64,000 nucleotides of DNA. It comes from Dactylellina haptotyla (lineage: Eukaryota > Ascomycota > Orbiliomycetes > Orbiliales > Orbiliaceae). Below are positions 25,189 through 37,017 of the stretch, in pieces. The translations under genes and the position numbers were made by a program. Below the pieces are notes generated by a model. It searched no databases. It was given only the letters and a program-made list of their open reading frames with translations, and had not been told where the DNA came from. The DNA lies in assembly GCA_031310005.1 (NCBI GenBank), contig CM062387.1, positions 1,426,001 to 1,490,000 on the forward strand. Reading direction: 5' to 3'. Position 1 is the first letter of the stretch. Each line of letters opens with the position of its first letter.

Positions 25189-28100
25189 ATGGAGACAACA
25201 GACATATCTACTCGCCTCTACAATAGAGGCAGTAGGACTTCCTCGGTTGGGTCGAGGAAGACTTTACTCTCACATTCGAGGACGATTTCCTCGCACGAAC
25301 AGATAACCCCTCCACCGACACCGAAGGATGGCCCCTCCAGGGAGGCAACTCCTAAAGAAGGCCCATCCAAGGAAACAACAGCCAAAGAAACACAATGCGT
25401 TCACACATCCCCAAAATCACAGTCCTCGAGGAACTCGAAGGCATCGGACTCGCGGCCGAAGTCGCATCACTCTTCAGCATCCAAGAGATCGTCAAGGCCG
25501 ACGCAGTATCCCGCTTTCATGAGAGCATTTTACTCCTTCAAGCCTTTCCAGAACGCGGATACTTCAACAGTCACAATACCATTGAGCCCTGGTGATATGA
25601 TCATGGTTCACAACATCCACGAGAATGGGTGGGCTGATGGTACTACCCTCAGCTCAGGCGCTCGTGGCTGGCTTCCAACGAACTTTTGTGCAATTTACGA
25701 AGTTGACGAAATGCAGCCGTTGTTGAAAGCCAGCATTGCGGTGTTCGAAGAGTGCAGAGTCGCATCGACATCCGCGTTTGTCACTGCAAGCCAAACGGTG
25801 GTTGCTGATGTTGTGAATGGAGTTAGACATCTATTAGTAAGTCTCTGTTTGCATTTGACAAGGCGAGCTCGACTAACAATAAGAATAGGAAGCAACAGAT
25901 TGTCTAACAAGAGACTCAACAAATGTCCAAGAAGATGAGAATATCCGAAAGACAAGGAAGGTGGTACTATCCGAACTGTCAGTTCTAGTCAAGACCGCAA
26001 GAAGGCTACCTGACGAACTCGATGGGGAGGAACTGACATCCACAGCGCAAGACTTGATTGACGACATGATTCTTAGTTCGTTTAGAGTCGTTGTTCGTGG
26101 TGCCAAATTCCTTGACGCCTGGTGCGACATCCACGATCCTATTCCAGACGAAGAACTGGTCGAGGATCAACTTTCCACCATCGAAGACGATGACCAAACA
26201 GAGACACACTACAATAACCGTGACTCGATACAAACCTCTCTCACAACCGCTCTCCTCCCACCAAAGGAGCGACCGCAAGGCCTCACAATAATAACACCCT
26301 CTTACCAGCCAGATGGGCAAACATCCTTCCTTGCCTTAACACCCGCCTCGACTGTAAAGGGATCCGATAGCGACAACGAAGTTGCTGAGCCAAAGGAGGA
26401 AGAGCCGACAGCTGAAGTTGTATTGGCGACTGCTAGACTCAATTTCACTTACGACTCTCTCCTGAGCTGTCTTGCCACATACATCGGCACAATCCATCTC
26501 AAGGCACCTCTTCCATCTCGATTGTTCGAACTTACCAAAGATGCTGTCGAAGTTGGTAAGGAGCTTTTGCATGTTGTCGAACTCATCCAAGAACGTGGCC
26601 AAAGTGATACCTCTTTAGAATCGTCTAAGGATTCATTCAAGGAAGAGATGAACATTCTCGTCACCGAAGCTCAGTGTTTGGTGAAGCCACTCCTGGAAAA
26701 TGAGGATGAGGCACCCCTGGCAGGCAGCGAAAGCCAGCCGCTGATCGATGCAGCCACAAACTGTGTTCAAGGAGCCACCTTATGCTTTGATGCAGCTCAC
26801 AATGTTCTCGAAATGATCGAGGACTTTGAGATCACCTTGGAAGCGAAGCAAGCCGATGTTTCTCAGATTGGAATTGGTATCACCACAACCGTCCTCACTG
26901 CTCCTGTTGTAGATGGGCTACACTCGCCGACATCCTCCTACTCTGAGGCGTCGTCGCCAGTGGTTACAAAGTTGAATCTTGATAAGTCATTACCTTTGTT
27001 GCCAGCCATTACTAGCCCTACTACTGCGGGATCCGGTCCCGCCACACCGGTTCCTGCTCCTCCACCAAAGGATGAGCAGACGGCAGAAGTTAAAGAGAAG
27101 CATCGGTCCTTCGATTCCGCGACACATACCTCGGTTTCTATGCAACGAGAGGATAGTCAACAATCGGTGACAAGTGACGAAGAGAAGTTCTCTACAAGAG
27201 CAACAACACCCATTCACGTGGATGAGTCCGAGACTCCTCTAGCATCACCTAAACCCACCATCATTGCGGAAGTTATCATTCCTCAGTCTCTTCCTGCACC
27301 ATCCGATAGCACTCCTCCTACCCCGGTCGAGGGACCAAGTCCCTCCAAGTCGCATGCACATAACCTCGTCTTAAAGGAGGGCCAGGTGTCTGTTGGATCT
27401 GTTCCCGCTCTTGTTGAACAGATGACGATGCCTGACTCCAAGCCTGATATCACCTTCGTCACTACCTTCTTCACCACCTTTAGGTGTTGGTCTTCCCCTG
27501 TAGAGATCACAAAAGCACTCATCGACCGATTCGACGATGTTGACAGTAATCTCCTGGGAGCAACTCCGGTCCGTGTCCGTGTTTATAATGTCTTCAAGCA
27601 ATGGCTAGAAACACACTGGAAGAAGGAAACCGATATGGATGCGCTTCCTCTCATCAGGGAATTCGCCATCGAGAAGCTAAGACCTTCTCTACCAACACCG
27701 GGAGAGCGCCTCCAAGAACTGACTGATAAGGTTCTACATGTTGCATCAGACACTTCTCTCGTTCCAAGAGAGCCATCGACTCTCCAGAAGACTCGAAGTG
27801 CAGTTGCGCTCAACCAAGCTCCAGAACCGAGAGTCACTCGCACTCAGTACAACACTCTTAGAAACTTCCAAGCCAATGGAGGCGAGGTTCCATCGGTCCT
27901 TGACTTTGATCCTCTCGAGGTTGCAAGGCAACTCACTATTATCGATCAAAAGATCTTCTGCCAGATTGCTCCCCACGAGTTGCTCGGTAAAGAATGGACA
28001 AAGAAACAAGACTCTCGTGCTGCCAATGTTTTGGAGATGACCAAACTCTCCACACAGATGGCCCTATGGATTGCGTTCACAATCCTGAACGACCCTGACC

Positions 28101-28834
28101 CGAAGAAGCGGGCGGCTGTCATCAAGCACTGGATTAAGATTGCAGATAAGCTTTTTGAGATGTCTAACTTCAACACCATGATGGCAATCATCTGTGCTCT
28201 CAACAACTCTACCATTGTCCGTCTTAAGAAAACTTGGGAGCTTGTCTCTCCTAAGACCAAGGCTGCCTTGGAGAAACTACGATCCGTAGTCGACCCAAGC
28301 AGGAATTACAACGAGCTCAGGACAAGAACTCGAAATCAACTACCTCCTTGTCTTCCCTTCCTTGGAACCTATCTTACTGATATGGTATTTTTCGAGGATG
28401 GAAATGCGGCAAAGAAGCCCTTGCCTGGCGAAGATCCCAAGAACGCCACTGGTGTCAACTTCACAAAGTGGACGCTCATCACCAAGATGTTGCTTGAGAT
28501 TCAGCACTTCCAAGTCCCCTATCCTGTTCAGGAAGTCTCTGAGCTCCAATACTGGATCGAATACCAAATGCGAACTCTCAAGGAGTCTGGCTTTGGTGAT
28601 GTGCAAAAGCTCTATAGGCAATCACTTGCTGTTGAGCCAAAGAAGAGAGATCCACCTCCAGCTGCGCCAACGCTCACTGTTTCCACCTCCGATCCTGCGG
28701 GCCTGAATGCCACTAGCCCAGCAGTCGCAACCCCAATTATTGCCCCTGAAAAGACAGGGCTTCTGGGATGGACCCAAATTATCAGGGAGAAATCATCTAT
28801 TGCCAGCTTCAACCTTGCTATGAGCAACCCATAG
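25189..28834 (+). CDS. cdc25: Cdc25-type Ras guanine-nucleotide exchange factor with SH3 domain
   Basis: Activates Ras by exchanging GDP for GTP, upstream of adenylate cyclase and MAP-kinase signalling. It acts at the membrane or cytosol. Exons are 25189-25836 and 25889-28834. The 52-nt intron has donor GTAAGT, a CTAAC branch and a TAG acceptor, and it lies in phase 0 after residue 216. The protein has 1197 residues, about the usual size. In order: a Ser/Thr/Pro-rich N-terminus; an SH3 domain at about 110-172 (MRAFYSF, then GWADG and GWLPTNF); a low-complexity linker; a RasGEF N-terminal module at about 707-790 (VPALVEQM, FFTTFRCW); and the Cdc25 catalytic domain at about 887-1120 (FDPLEVARQL, SNFNTMMAII, PCLPFLGTYL). 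The frame that appears to begin at 25961 starts with GTG and is only the continuation of exon 2. An additional 5' non-coding exon is possible. Confidence 0.95.
25837..25888 (+). other. Intron of the RasGEF gene
   Basis: The intron is 52 nt long, with donor GTAAGT, CTAAC about 15 nt before the end, and acceptor TAG. Removing it joins the SH3-containing frame to the GEF frame without loss of phase. Confidence 0.9.
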
Positions 28835-28895
28835 AGAGGGTTACGCAAACGGCCAGCTGGATGACGACCCCAAGCAACCCATCAAGTGGGTCACG
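28823..28895 (+). repeat. Repeated small hairpin motif over the RasGEF stop codon
   Basis: AGCAACCCAT..GGGT.ACG occurs at 28823-28845 and again at 28873-28895, 50 bases apart. Each copy can pair with itself (AACCC with GGGTT in the first, ACCC with GGGT in the second, 7-nt loops). The first copy spans the last codons and the TAG stop at 28832-28834. Confidence 0.5.
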
Positions 28896-31800
28896 ATTTT
28901 CATTCACTATTTCATTCACATTTACAATGCTCATTATTGTCCATGTCACTCCCTACCAAAAAACCAGTCCCACTGATACCTCTTACATCTGCACCGGATT
29001 CATTTCATCGATTATGTTTTGCAGTTCCAACAGGCGTTGGAGAGTTAATGTAGTTTTTGTTTTGTTTTGTTTTCATTTATTTGGTCATATCTTAACTAAA
29101 AAAGGGAGTCGCACTGGTGTCATTTGACCTCTTCCTTATCACGGGGTTTGAATTTTCAGCGAAGGCGTTAACTGAAGTCATTTGTCATTTCAAAAAGGTG
29201 TTTTTTTTTCTTCTTCAATGTTTCCTCCATCTTTCTTCATTCTACGGTTTTCTTGTATTACTATTATTACTTTTCATCTCTGGGAGGGACATGAACACCA
29301 TTGTGGGTTATAATGAGCACATTCTGCACGAAGGAAATAAAAAAGGACAGCCTTAGCTAGAGAGCTAGTCTAAAACAAATAAAAAGATATTATTTCTTCA
29401 ATTAAAAAACTTCACTCGTGTCTATCTGTACGCGCCCAATTTGTCTTGGTGATCCTTCTCCTCGCTTGCCTTCGTTTCGAAAGCTGCGAGGTTTGCCTGT
29501 CGACATGTTGTCCAATGCTGTTCCCAGCGAAGGTTGCAGAGGTGGTAAGACAGGAGAGCCGGAGGATAGATATCGTGTACTTTTACCCCTTTATTTTAAT
29601 CTTTTTAACACTTCAATACCATCGTGAGAGCTCTCGGACCATCTTCGAACTCCACTAATCTGCATATACGTCTACCTCCTGACCGTCTCATTTCATCCCC
29701 CACTTTGGCGCCCTGCTCAGCCTTGACACGTTGAAGCAAACAACGCGGGACGCGTAAATATGTTGATGCCCTTCGACGTGTGCCCCGATGACCCCTAGAC
29801 TTCGGTGTTGTTCCCCGGGATCCCACCAAGTGTGAACTAGGCTCGGGATGCAGCCCAAGCAAAAAGAAATTGCCCAAAGCCATCTTTTATACGTGCATGC
29901 ATGCAGACATGCACATGCTGCTTGGTTGCTGCTACCTACAAATATCAGTATTGACAAGATCGCAAACATCGAAATTTAAAACCCACTCTAAAAACCGCAA
30001 CCTTAGCTTCCAAAGTTGATCTTAGGTAAAAGATTAATACTCAACTCTCTCCCTAGATATATGACCAATCTATCCCTTTGCCCGGCTTTGAACTCACGAC
30101 CTCTCGCTACCATCGGGAAATTCGCTGCGCCCTTACGCTTTCCGGAGTGCTGGAATTCAATCGAGCTACGAAATCGGCTTTGGATGATATCAACAATTGC
30201 TAAACCCAATCCCATTATATAATACACCTTGTGGCTTTTTTCTTTCCTTCTTTTTGATCAAATATGTATAATGTGAATGGCGCCATCTACAATTTTGACG
30301 TGTCAGGAGTTCGCGATCAACAGTCTCAAATTTTAAAATGGAAGCTGAGAGCTCTCGCCAGAAATCACTCCGACATCGAGCGGCTAGATGACAGCTCTCG
30401 CCGAACACTGAACGCCACGATGTATACGAATTACGATAGTTGAGATTAGCGAGTGTTGCCTATATAATACACATATACATACGCCAAAAAAAGAAGTAAA
30501 TTTACGAAGTGCATATGCGGGGTCGGTCGCGCAAATTTTAAAGGACTTTTGCTGAGCTGTTGACGAAACTCTCCGTTCCCAATCGCGGTCTTAACGCTCC
30601 TGGAAGGCCTCCAGGTTGACGCCTCCCCTCGGTTCGCAATTCGGAATCGGCCGTCTACCAACGGAACTTATCAACATGTCTCCCGGGGACACCCATAAAT
30701 AGCTTCGCAACGGGGTGCCATAGTGGTGCACTGACCCGGTTTGGGGATCCGATAATTCGGTTCCAGAACGTCAGAGGAAAATGGAAGTCTCCGTTGACCG
30801 ACGCAAACCCTAAGATCACGATTCTCGCTAGACCTTTATCGATTCCAGTTAAATTACATGGCTTTGGTGGCCATATGACCACACCAACGCTACGAGTCAT
30901 GTTGTACCGTGAGTAACATTATCGCAGGCAGCTAAGTTCAGTATTTTGTCTGTACTTGCAATGCTTGCGGCCCACGCGAGAACTACTACGGCCTTCGGAG
31001 TGATCTTAACGGTTATCCTTGATGGACCTTTGCTCAAATGTGGCGTGTATGGCGCTGAGGATGGGCTTGATTAGTTGGAGAGCTCCTGACTCGATCATCT
31101 TAAGCGGCCGATAGAAGCTCATGCTGAGGCCATGATATCAATTGGGTATAAACTGTCAAAATTAAGCTTATCAGCAGATAAATTTCTTTTACGAAAAGAG
31201 CCCGCGCGCCATTGATTTACTAAGATCTTATTAGGATCTTATTGGGTACCGGAATGGTGTGCTTGGGCTACACCTAGTTGTTGTGAATCTTCATGGTTCG
31301 GTCGAGAATCCTCTGGTTTAAAATGAGAAAATTTATGAAGCTATTATAATGCGTTCATCCGAGACTAAATCGATTGACTTTGGGGTTCTCTTCGGCAATA
31401 ATACCTTAACACAGTACCTAGCCGATTTTGTAGCCATATAAGTTATTGAGAGGACTATCTAATGCCGATTCAACATATTGTAGCCACTATTGACGTTCAA
31501 TTGGTATCGTGCCAGATACGCTGCCGCGCGGCAATAGGCAATGTGAGTTTCCCACATGATCATGTGAGCTCAGGTGGCGGTTCCTGCAATTGCTTGTTAT
31601 AACGTTATACCTATGCTATATTGGCACTGGGTGCACGTGCCGCGTGCTCTCTGTTTTATGCATAACCTACATATCAAGACAAGTTTGACTACGGTGGTCT
31701 CTTTAAAATGATTAGTTAAGTACACTACCGGCAGAGCGGTTCTTCTATCATCTAGATATCCGAGGGTGTCGCGATCGACGGGCTTACATCATACCCGCAG

Positions 31801-34800
31801 AATCAACAGTAACTTGGATGTTGCGCATGATCATCTCGAGGCTTGTCTCATTCTTAGCATCCAAGAGGCCCCGTGGAGACCATGTAGACCCGGAATGGCC
31901 CTGACGGCAAGCTCAGGTAGCGTCGCGGCTCTGTGCACCGGGCGCATGAAGGTAAATTTGCAGTGCGCTTGGCGAGCTCGTTGACCCATAACAGCCACGA
32001 TATAGTAATCTCGAGATCTAGAAAAAGACGAAACTCATCCGCCTCCGCGACAGCGCCTCTCCACAAATCTCAAGCCCATCAAATGCTCAAATCCTATCTC
32101 CTTTCAATACAACATGAAGGCTACCGTAAGTTACGAGCTTGGTTCATATCTAAATTTACCGTGGCCCCTCCTTGCTGCGCTGTATCGACGCTCGGCGTCT
32201 TAGGACCATCTCTAACTCCGGCGTTGCAGTAGATGACAAAGTACAATATATTGCAATATCGTTCATTCGGCTTCTTAATTGCCCGGAGCTTTAGAACCGC
32301 GGTAATAGGTTGTCAACGTACGTTGGCGAAATCGCCTCCTGTCAGCGACTTGCAACGGACTTACAGGCAACGAGAGGATCTCACCGGAATTACATTCTTT
32401 ATCTCCATCCCGCCACAAAAACCTCGCCGCTGTCAGCATGAAAAACCTCACAAATCTCTCGAGATAGAGAAATATCGTATAGATCCATGATATTCAAATC
32501 GCTCTCGACGAACTTACTAGAAACTGCGTAACCCGAATGCTGCCTAACGGGTATACTCCAGCCGGGACTTCATACGACAGAACTAGCTAGCACTCGGCCG
32601 GCATATCGGCAGTATGTATCTTATAACCCGTGATTTCCCTATATCAAATCAACCGGGTCCCCTCCCTCCGATCTCCCCATAAGCTAAGCTTTCCATCGCC
32701 CCTCACCTTGTTACCCACATACAAGCATACCCGGTATATAAGATGTTCGCTCTTTAAAAAGTAATCCCATGGGTTTGCAAAGTTTTGTGAGATCTCAAGA
32801 TACGAGCGCATGCACACCGCAACAACGCAAAATGTCCATGTTGGATTTTAAGCGCAGGGTCTAATTCTCACGTCAGATGGCGAGCCAAGGCTTACCCACT
32901 TTTCTGAGATCTTGGAACCTAGGAATATTACTACTCTTGCGCAATTTTTGTGTAGGGAATATTACATGTCTAAGTATATTCGGGGCGATTACGCATGGGA
33001 GAACAGGGAAGTCGGAAAAAACGAAGGAATAATTCTAAAGCATGAATCTTTTTGATTTTCGATTGCGTGGTACAGGCGCAGACGTGAAGAATATTCTACG
33101 CGCAACACAAAAGGGAATTTATGTTCGAAATCGGGAAATCCCTCCCGCCGCCACTGGGCAATGCTTTCGTAAACCACCCTTCTCGCCTCCTGAGACCCTA
33201 AGTAGGTCCTGATGATTTGATATAAATCCTATAAGTAACCTATATAGTCGGTTTATTATAATATTAAGTCCTGTATATACGTAACCGCTTACATTGTGTT
33301 ACCCTCAAATTTTCGGCCTCATTTTGCGTCATGTCCTCCTAATAGTTCCGGGTGCTGGAAAAGGAAACGCACAACAATATGGCACCTGAGAAGGAGCAGG
33401 ACAGGCGAGATCGCTGGGAATTTGATTCCGCGGAATTCCATATATTTCCTTTAGAATCGATCTCTGCATGTACCTAAACGAAACAAAATACCGAGAAGAG
33501 GACCCGAATCCTATGCTGTTAATTACAGTGGCGCAGCTGGCGGGGCGTAGAAGAATTCCCTGATACTCAATCAGCGTGCTATAATATTTTAGCACGGTTG
33601 TCTCGAATGATATAGTTCTTCATGGGTGTGCGGGACACTAAATATCCATTATCATGCATAGATAACCAAAAAAGCTCCAAACGCAGTCGTATGGACAACG
33701 TGCATGTAGTCAGTCGGTCAGTCGGTCACCTACATACTTACTTACTTAATCACCCGCTATTTATCGTTCTGCTTAAGAATCGGAGCTAAATATAACAACC
33801 TCCACCCATCAGTGTGGAAACGAAGAAAAGCCGCCCCCTCAATATATGCACCCGAATGACATCCATGCCCAATGGATGGAGACGTATCTTGTATTGCTGA
33901 AGGAATACGCTGCATACTAATTTACACCCAGGATCTCCCGGGGGCTGCGCGCGCACGGCACACACGAGATAACAATGGAGCTACATGCATACAGAAAAAT
34001 GCAGGGGAACAAAAACGACAGCGTCGCTATATAAAGAATCCTTCACGGTTAAACCTGCTATTACAAAAACTCCCCCCACCGGGAACCCACAGTATCTGAA
34101 TACACAGGGAACCCTCAACTGGGGTTCCTTTTCCTTCGGTCGCGACCCCGGGGAGGAAGAAGGAACAAGATAATGCTAACAGCTAAAAAGGGTAAATGAT
34201 ATCCTGCCACGCAAAGGCGGTATACGTTATGTCTAACGTTAGGACACGATTGCAGTAAGCGGATGGGCTGGATTTGCAGAGTCGGCTATGCTTCCGAGCT
34301 CGAGTATACTCCTCATGTTAATGCGTTTCTCGTTTCAAAAACTTGATTGATGCTTTGCTGTGCCAATGTCATGCCATGTATGCGCCAAATGTGTGATGGA
34401 TCTTGATAATTCCAATTTATCAGACATACCAAGTGAACGCCCAGCTGTGCCATATCGTAAGATGAGTGAGCTCTCCCACTCTCTCGCGAGCTATCAGAAG
34501 TGGCCAGCAAGCCTGTGAATTTTTATCGCCCCGCGTAAGCACTATTTTTTTTGTTAGCTCGTAAAAATTCAGAATTTGGACTCTGATTAGAGTTAAGTCG
34601 AAAGAGAAAGTGAACAACTTTTCGTAAATAATTTGTTATGAATTTTTTGAATTGAATATTTGGATATATTGAGAATCAATGAAGAAGAAAAAAACAAAAG
34701 AAATTAAACGCCATACGTAAATGGAAATGATAAATACAAATGAAAGAAGAAGTGATAGCCGTAAGAGCTCCAAAATACAAGTTTTTTGTAAAAAAATTCA

Positions 34801-35007
34801 ATGCCGTTGAAACGCTGGAAATGGAAAACAGACCAAAAAAGGTTGAACAAAAGAAACAGAAAAGGCGCAAGAACTAAAAACCCGGTTCCCAGTTCGTAGA
34901 CCTAAAGGAAAACAAAAATCTAAAACTTCCTCATCATCGTAAACTCATGTTCAAGAAGGGAATTTAAAATAAAGTAGAGAAAGACAAATAGAAGAGAAGA
35001 GAGAAAC
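28835..35007. other. Intergenic region of about 6.2 kb
   Basis: No gene with recognisable domains was found. The first part is T-rich 3' flank of the RasGEF gene. A tRNA-like fragment lies near 30080-30170 on the minus strand. At 33709-33750 there is a doubled GTCAGTCG followed by three ACTT units. An ATG with a donor-like GTAAGT near 32126 leads only to a stop after a plausible acceptor, so it is not called. The last 500 bases are A-rich and form the 3' flank of the coiled-coil gene. Confidence 0.55.
30075..30172 (-). repeat. tRNA-like fragment (decayed tRNA or SINE head)
   Basis: On the minus strand the segment reads GTAGCTCGATTG, resembling a tRNA A box/D arm, and about 65 bases later AGGTCGTGAGTTCAAAGCC, close to the variable-loop and T-arm sequence of elongator tRNA-Met-type genes (B box GAGTTCAAAGC). 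The T stem does not close and the acceptor arms do not pair, so it is not an intact tRNA gene. A SINE with a tRNA-derived head, or an old tRNA pseudogene, would explain it. I saw no second copy in the window. Confidence 0.3.
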
Positions 35008-37017
35008 CTAGAAGTCGCAAACCACGTCCAAGCCACCGACTTGGGCCCAGACCTCGTTCCACACTGTAGCAACGACTAATCCGTTCAATGAATCGCCGTC
35101 CCGTTCTCTGAAGCACAACTTCATGTGTCTTGTCAACTCGCCGAGGCTTCCTGCATCACCGCCAAGTGTCTCGAGTAATCCCTGGGCAATGTGCTCCCAC
35201 AGCTTGGTAAACTCGCTGGTGGGGTGTAAGATTGTGAGGCCGTTCTGGAGGAGTTGTGCAACCTTGGGGGCTACGTGTGGCGGGAGGAAAGATGGGTAGA
35301 GTTCACCGTATTTGAATTTGATGTCAAGGAAGCGTGGTGGCGAGCGAGATTGCATTTGTTGGAATGGGGTACCTGTGCGAGAACCGATTGTGGGACCGGA
35401 GAGATCGGATGCACCACCGATGCTCATGACTCTGGCAGCTGGTCTGACATCCGGGCTAGTGGTGCGCTTGAAGTCTGGGCTGGCGGTGCGGTTCAGAGAG
35501 ATGGGGGCGGAGTTGGTGTGTTGAAGCGTGCAGGTTCCGCAGTTGCAATCCTTCTGGTGGCCAAGGTTTTGGAGTTTGCGTTCAAGAGTGAAGATGTGTG
35601 CGTCCTTGTTTCGGACGACGAGTTGGGAATCGAGGAGGAGTTGCTCGACTTGGTACACTCTGTGGATACGAGTAATGGCTTCGTCGGTGAGTTTGTTGAG
35701 GTTGAGGTGGAGATTGGCAACAGTGAGGTCCTTTTGCTTGATAATGTCCTCGAGGTTGTTGATGGTAGCCTGATTACCTTGCTGCTGTGGAGCGAAGAGA
35801 GGCTGGACCTCGTTTCGGTGCTCGTTCTGTTGGGATTGAAGAACAGAGTAGGAGCGAACCTGGGCTTCCAGATCGTGAACTCTGATCTCCTTCTGGTGGA
35901 GCTCATCCAGGATCTGCTGGTTCTGCTTCCTCAGTTTCTGGACTTCTTTGGCATCAGCACCGCCAACTGGAGGTGGAGATTGGCTTGGGACAGCCGTCTG
36001 GGCGGCGATGAGCTTCTGTTGTAGCTGGGCGTTCGAGGACTCGAGCTGGAGAATGATGCCCTGGAGTTCGGCGTTCTTGGAGTTGGTGTTCTGGAGCTGG
36101 AGTCTAACGGTGGACATTTGAGTGTTGGTCGAGTCCATATCGTTAGCCTTCATCTGCAGAGCTGCGATCTTCTCATTCAAAGTCTGCTTCTCTTGCTCGA
36201 GCATCGAAACTTTGAGCTTGGCGTCGTCCAGTTGCTTCATGTTGCTGAGGATGTCATTGGTCCTCTGCAAGACGGGGACGGGTTGTCCACCGTTTCTGGT
36301 GACGGCGTCATTTTGTAGATCAGCCACAGCCATCTGGAGAGTGCCTTCCCGTTCCATGAGCTGGGCCTTCTCGCTTTCCAGTAACTGGATCCTCTTCTCA
36401 TCCTTAGACTGGGCTTCTTCGAGCCTGACGACGTCACGGATGTATGCGAGATGGAGCTTGAACTCGGCGCTCTCGAGGTAAGGGTCTTTCCTGGTTTTTG
36501 TGGCAGTGGCGGACTGGTATCGAGAGTTGATTCGCTCTTGTTCGAGAGCCCAAATGTGGTCGGTGATCAAGAGAGCACGGAACTCCTCGATGGTGTTCGG
36601 GCGTCTGATGTCCGAGTTCATGACTCTGTTGTACCAGCCCTGTGCTTCGGTGTTGGCCATGCATGCTGCGATGGCAGCCATGACCGTCTGGCCGGTATGG
36701 CCGAGGAAGAGCAACGAGTCAATTCTGTCGATGAACTTGAGAGCATTGACCTGGTTCTTGTTAGAGACGGGGTGGAGTTTGAATGGGTGGAACGGAGTGG
36801 GGAACGCCGGTGGGGTCTGTGGGAACGACGACGCGCGAACAGCGGACCTCGATCTTCCATTGGGAGACTTGGATCTGAAGCGGCCGGTGGCCGTTGGTGG
36901 AGATCGAGACTTGCTCCTGTTGGCGCCAGCATTATCGACGTTGATAATGGGCGGCGAGAGGGGTGGTGCGTTGGCCTCTGAGGTGCTGCCGGCTCGCAGC
37001 TTAGTTAGGAACGACAT
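35008..37017 (-). CDS. Coiled-coil protein with Gag-capsid-like N-terminal region
   Basis: A single open frame encodes 669 residues. The start MSFLTKL is preceded by a short A-rich leader. Residues 1-75 are Ser/Pro/Arg-rich and disordered. Residues about 76-178 read like the capsid segment of Ty3-type Gag proteins: a helix-forming FIDRIDSLLFL, then AQGWYNRV, then IEEFRALL, and a Gln/Asn-rich end. From about 190 to 490 a long heptad-rich coiled coil follows, with an internal Pro/Gln break. A short Cys-rich spot (CNCGTC) comes near residue 500, but it is not a classical zinc knuckle. After a Ser/Pro-rich linker a globular C-terminal domain spans about 575-669 (FKYGELYPSFLPPH, LCFRERDGD). No protease or polymerase is present nearby, so this is a host gene. 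Its role is unknown. The Gag resemblance is judged by eye and may reflect general helical composition. Confidence 0.75.
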   Translation of the reverse strand: MSFLTKLRAGSTSEANAPPLSPPIINVDNAGANRSKSRSPPTATGRFRSKSPNGRSRSAVRASSFPQTPPAFPTPFHPFKLHPVSNKNQVNALKFIDRIDSLLFLGHTGQTVMAAIAACMANTEAQGWYNRVMNSDIRRPNTIEEFRALLITDHIWALEQERINSRYQSATATKTRKDPYLESAEFKLHLAYIRDVVRLEEAQSKDEKRIQLLESEKAQLMEREGTLQMAVADLQNDAVTRNGGQPVPVLQRTNDILSNMKQLDDAKLKVSMLEQEKQTLNEKIAALQMKANDMDSTNTQMSTVRLQLQNTNSKNAELQGIILQLESSNAQLQQKLIAAQTAVPSQSPPPVGGADAKEVQKLRKQNQQILDELHQKEIRVHDLEAQVRSYSVLQSQQNEHRNEVQPLFAPQQQGNQATINNLEDIIKQKDLTVANLHLNLNKLTDEAITRIHRVYQVEQLLLDSQLVVRNKDAHIFTLERKLQNLGHQKDCNCGTCTLQHTNSAPISLNRTASPDFKRTTSPDVRPAARVMSIGGASDLSGPTIGSRTGTPFQQMQSRSPPRFLDIKFKYGELYPSFLPPHVAPKVAQLLQNGLTILHPTSEFTKLWEHIAQGLLETLGGDAGSLGELTRHMKLCFRERDGDSLNGLVVATVWNEVWAQVGGLDVVCDF

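Noticed and set aside
25961-28834. A separate RasGEF gene starting at 25961
   Set aside because: The first codon is GTG and the frame is open back to a clean acceptor at 25888, so it is exon 2 of the SH3-RasGEF gene.
32113-32232. ATG followed by four codons and GTAAGT, with CTAAC and GCAG about 100 bases later, like the first exon of a secreted-protein gene
   Set aside because: The frame meets a stop directly after the acceptor, and no downstream coding sequence is recognisable.
33529-33611. A perfect tRNA A-box word (TGGCGCAGCTGG) with a weak B-box word later
   Set aside because: The spacing is too long for a tRNA and no arms fold.
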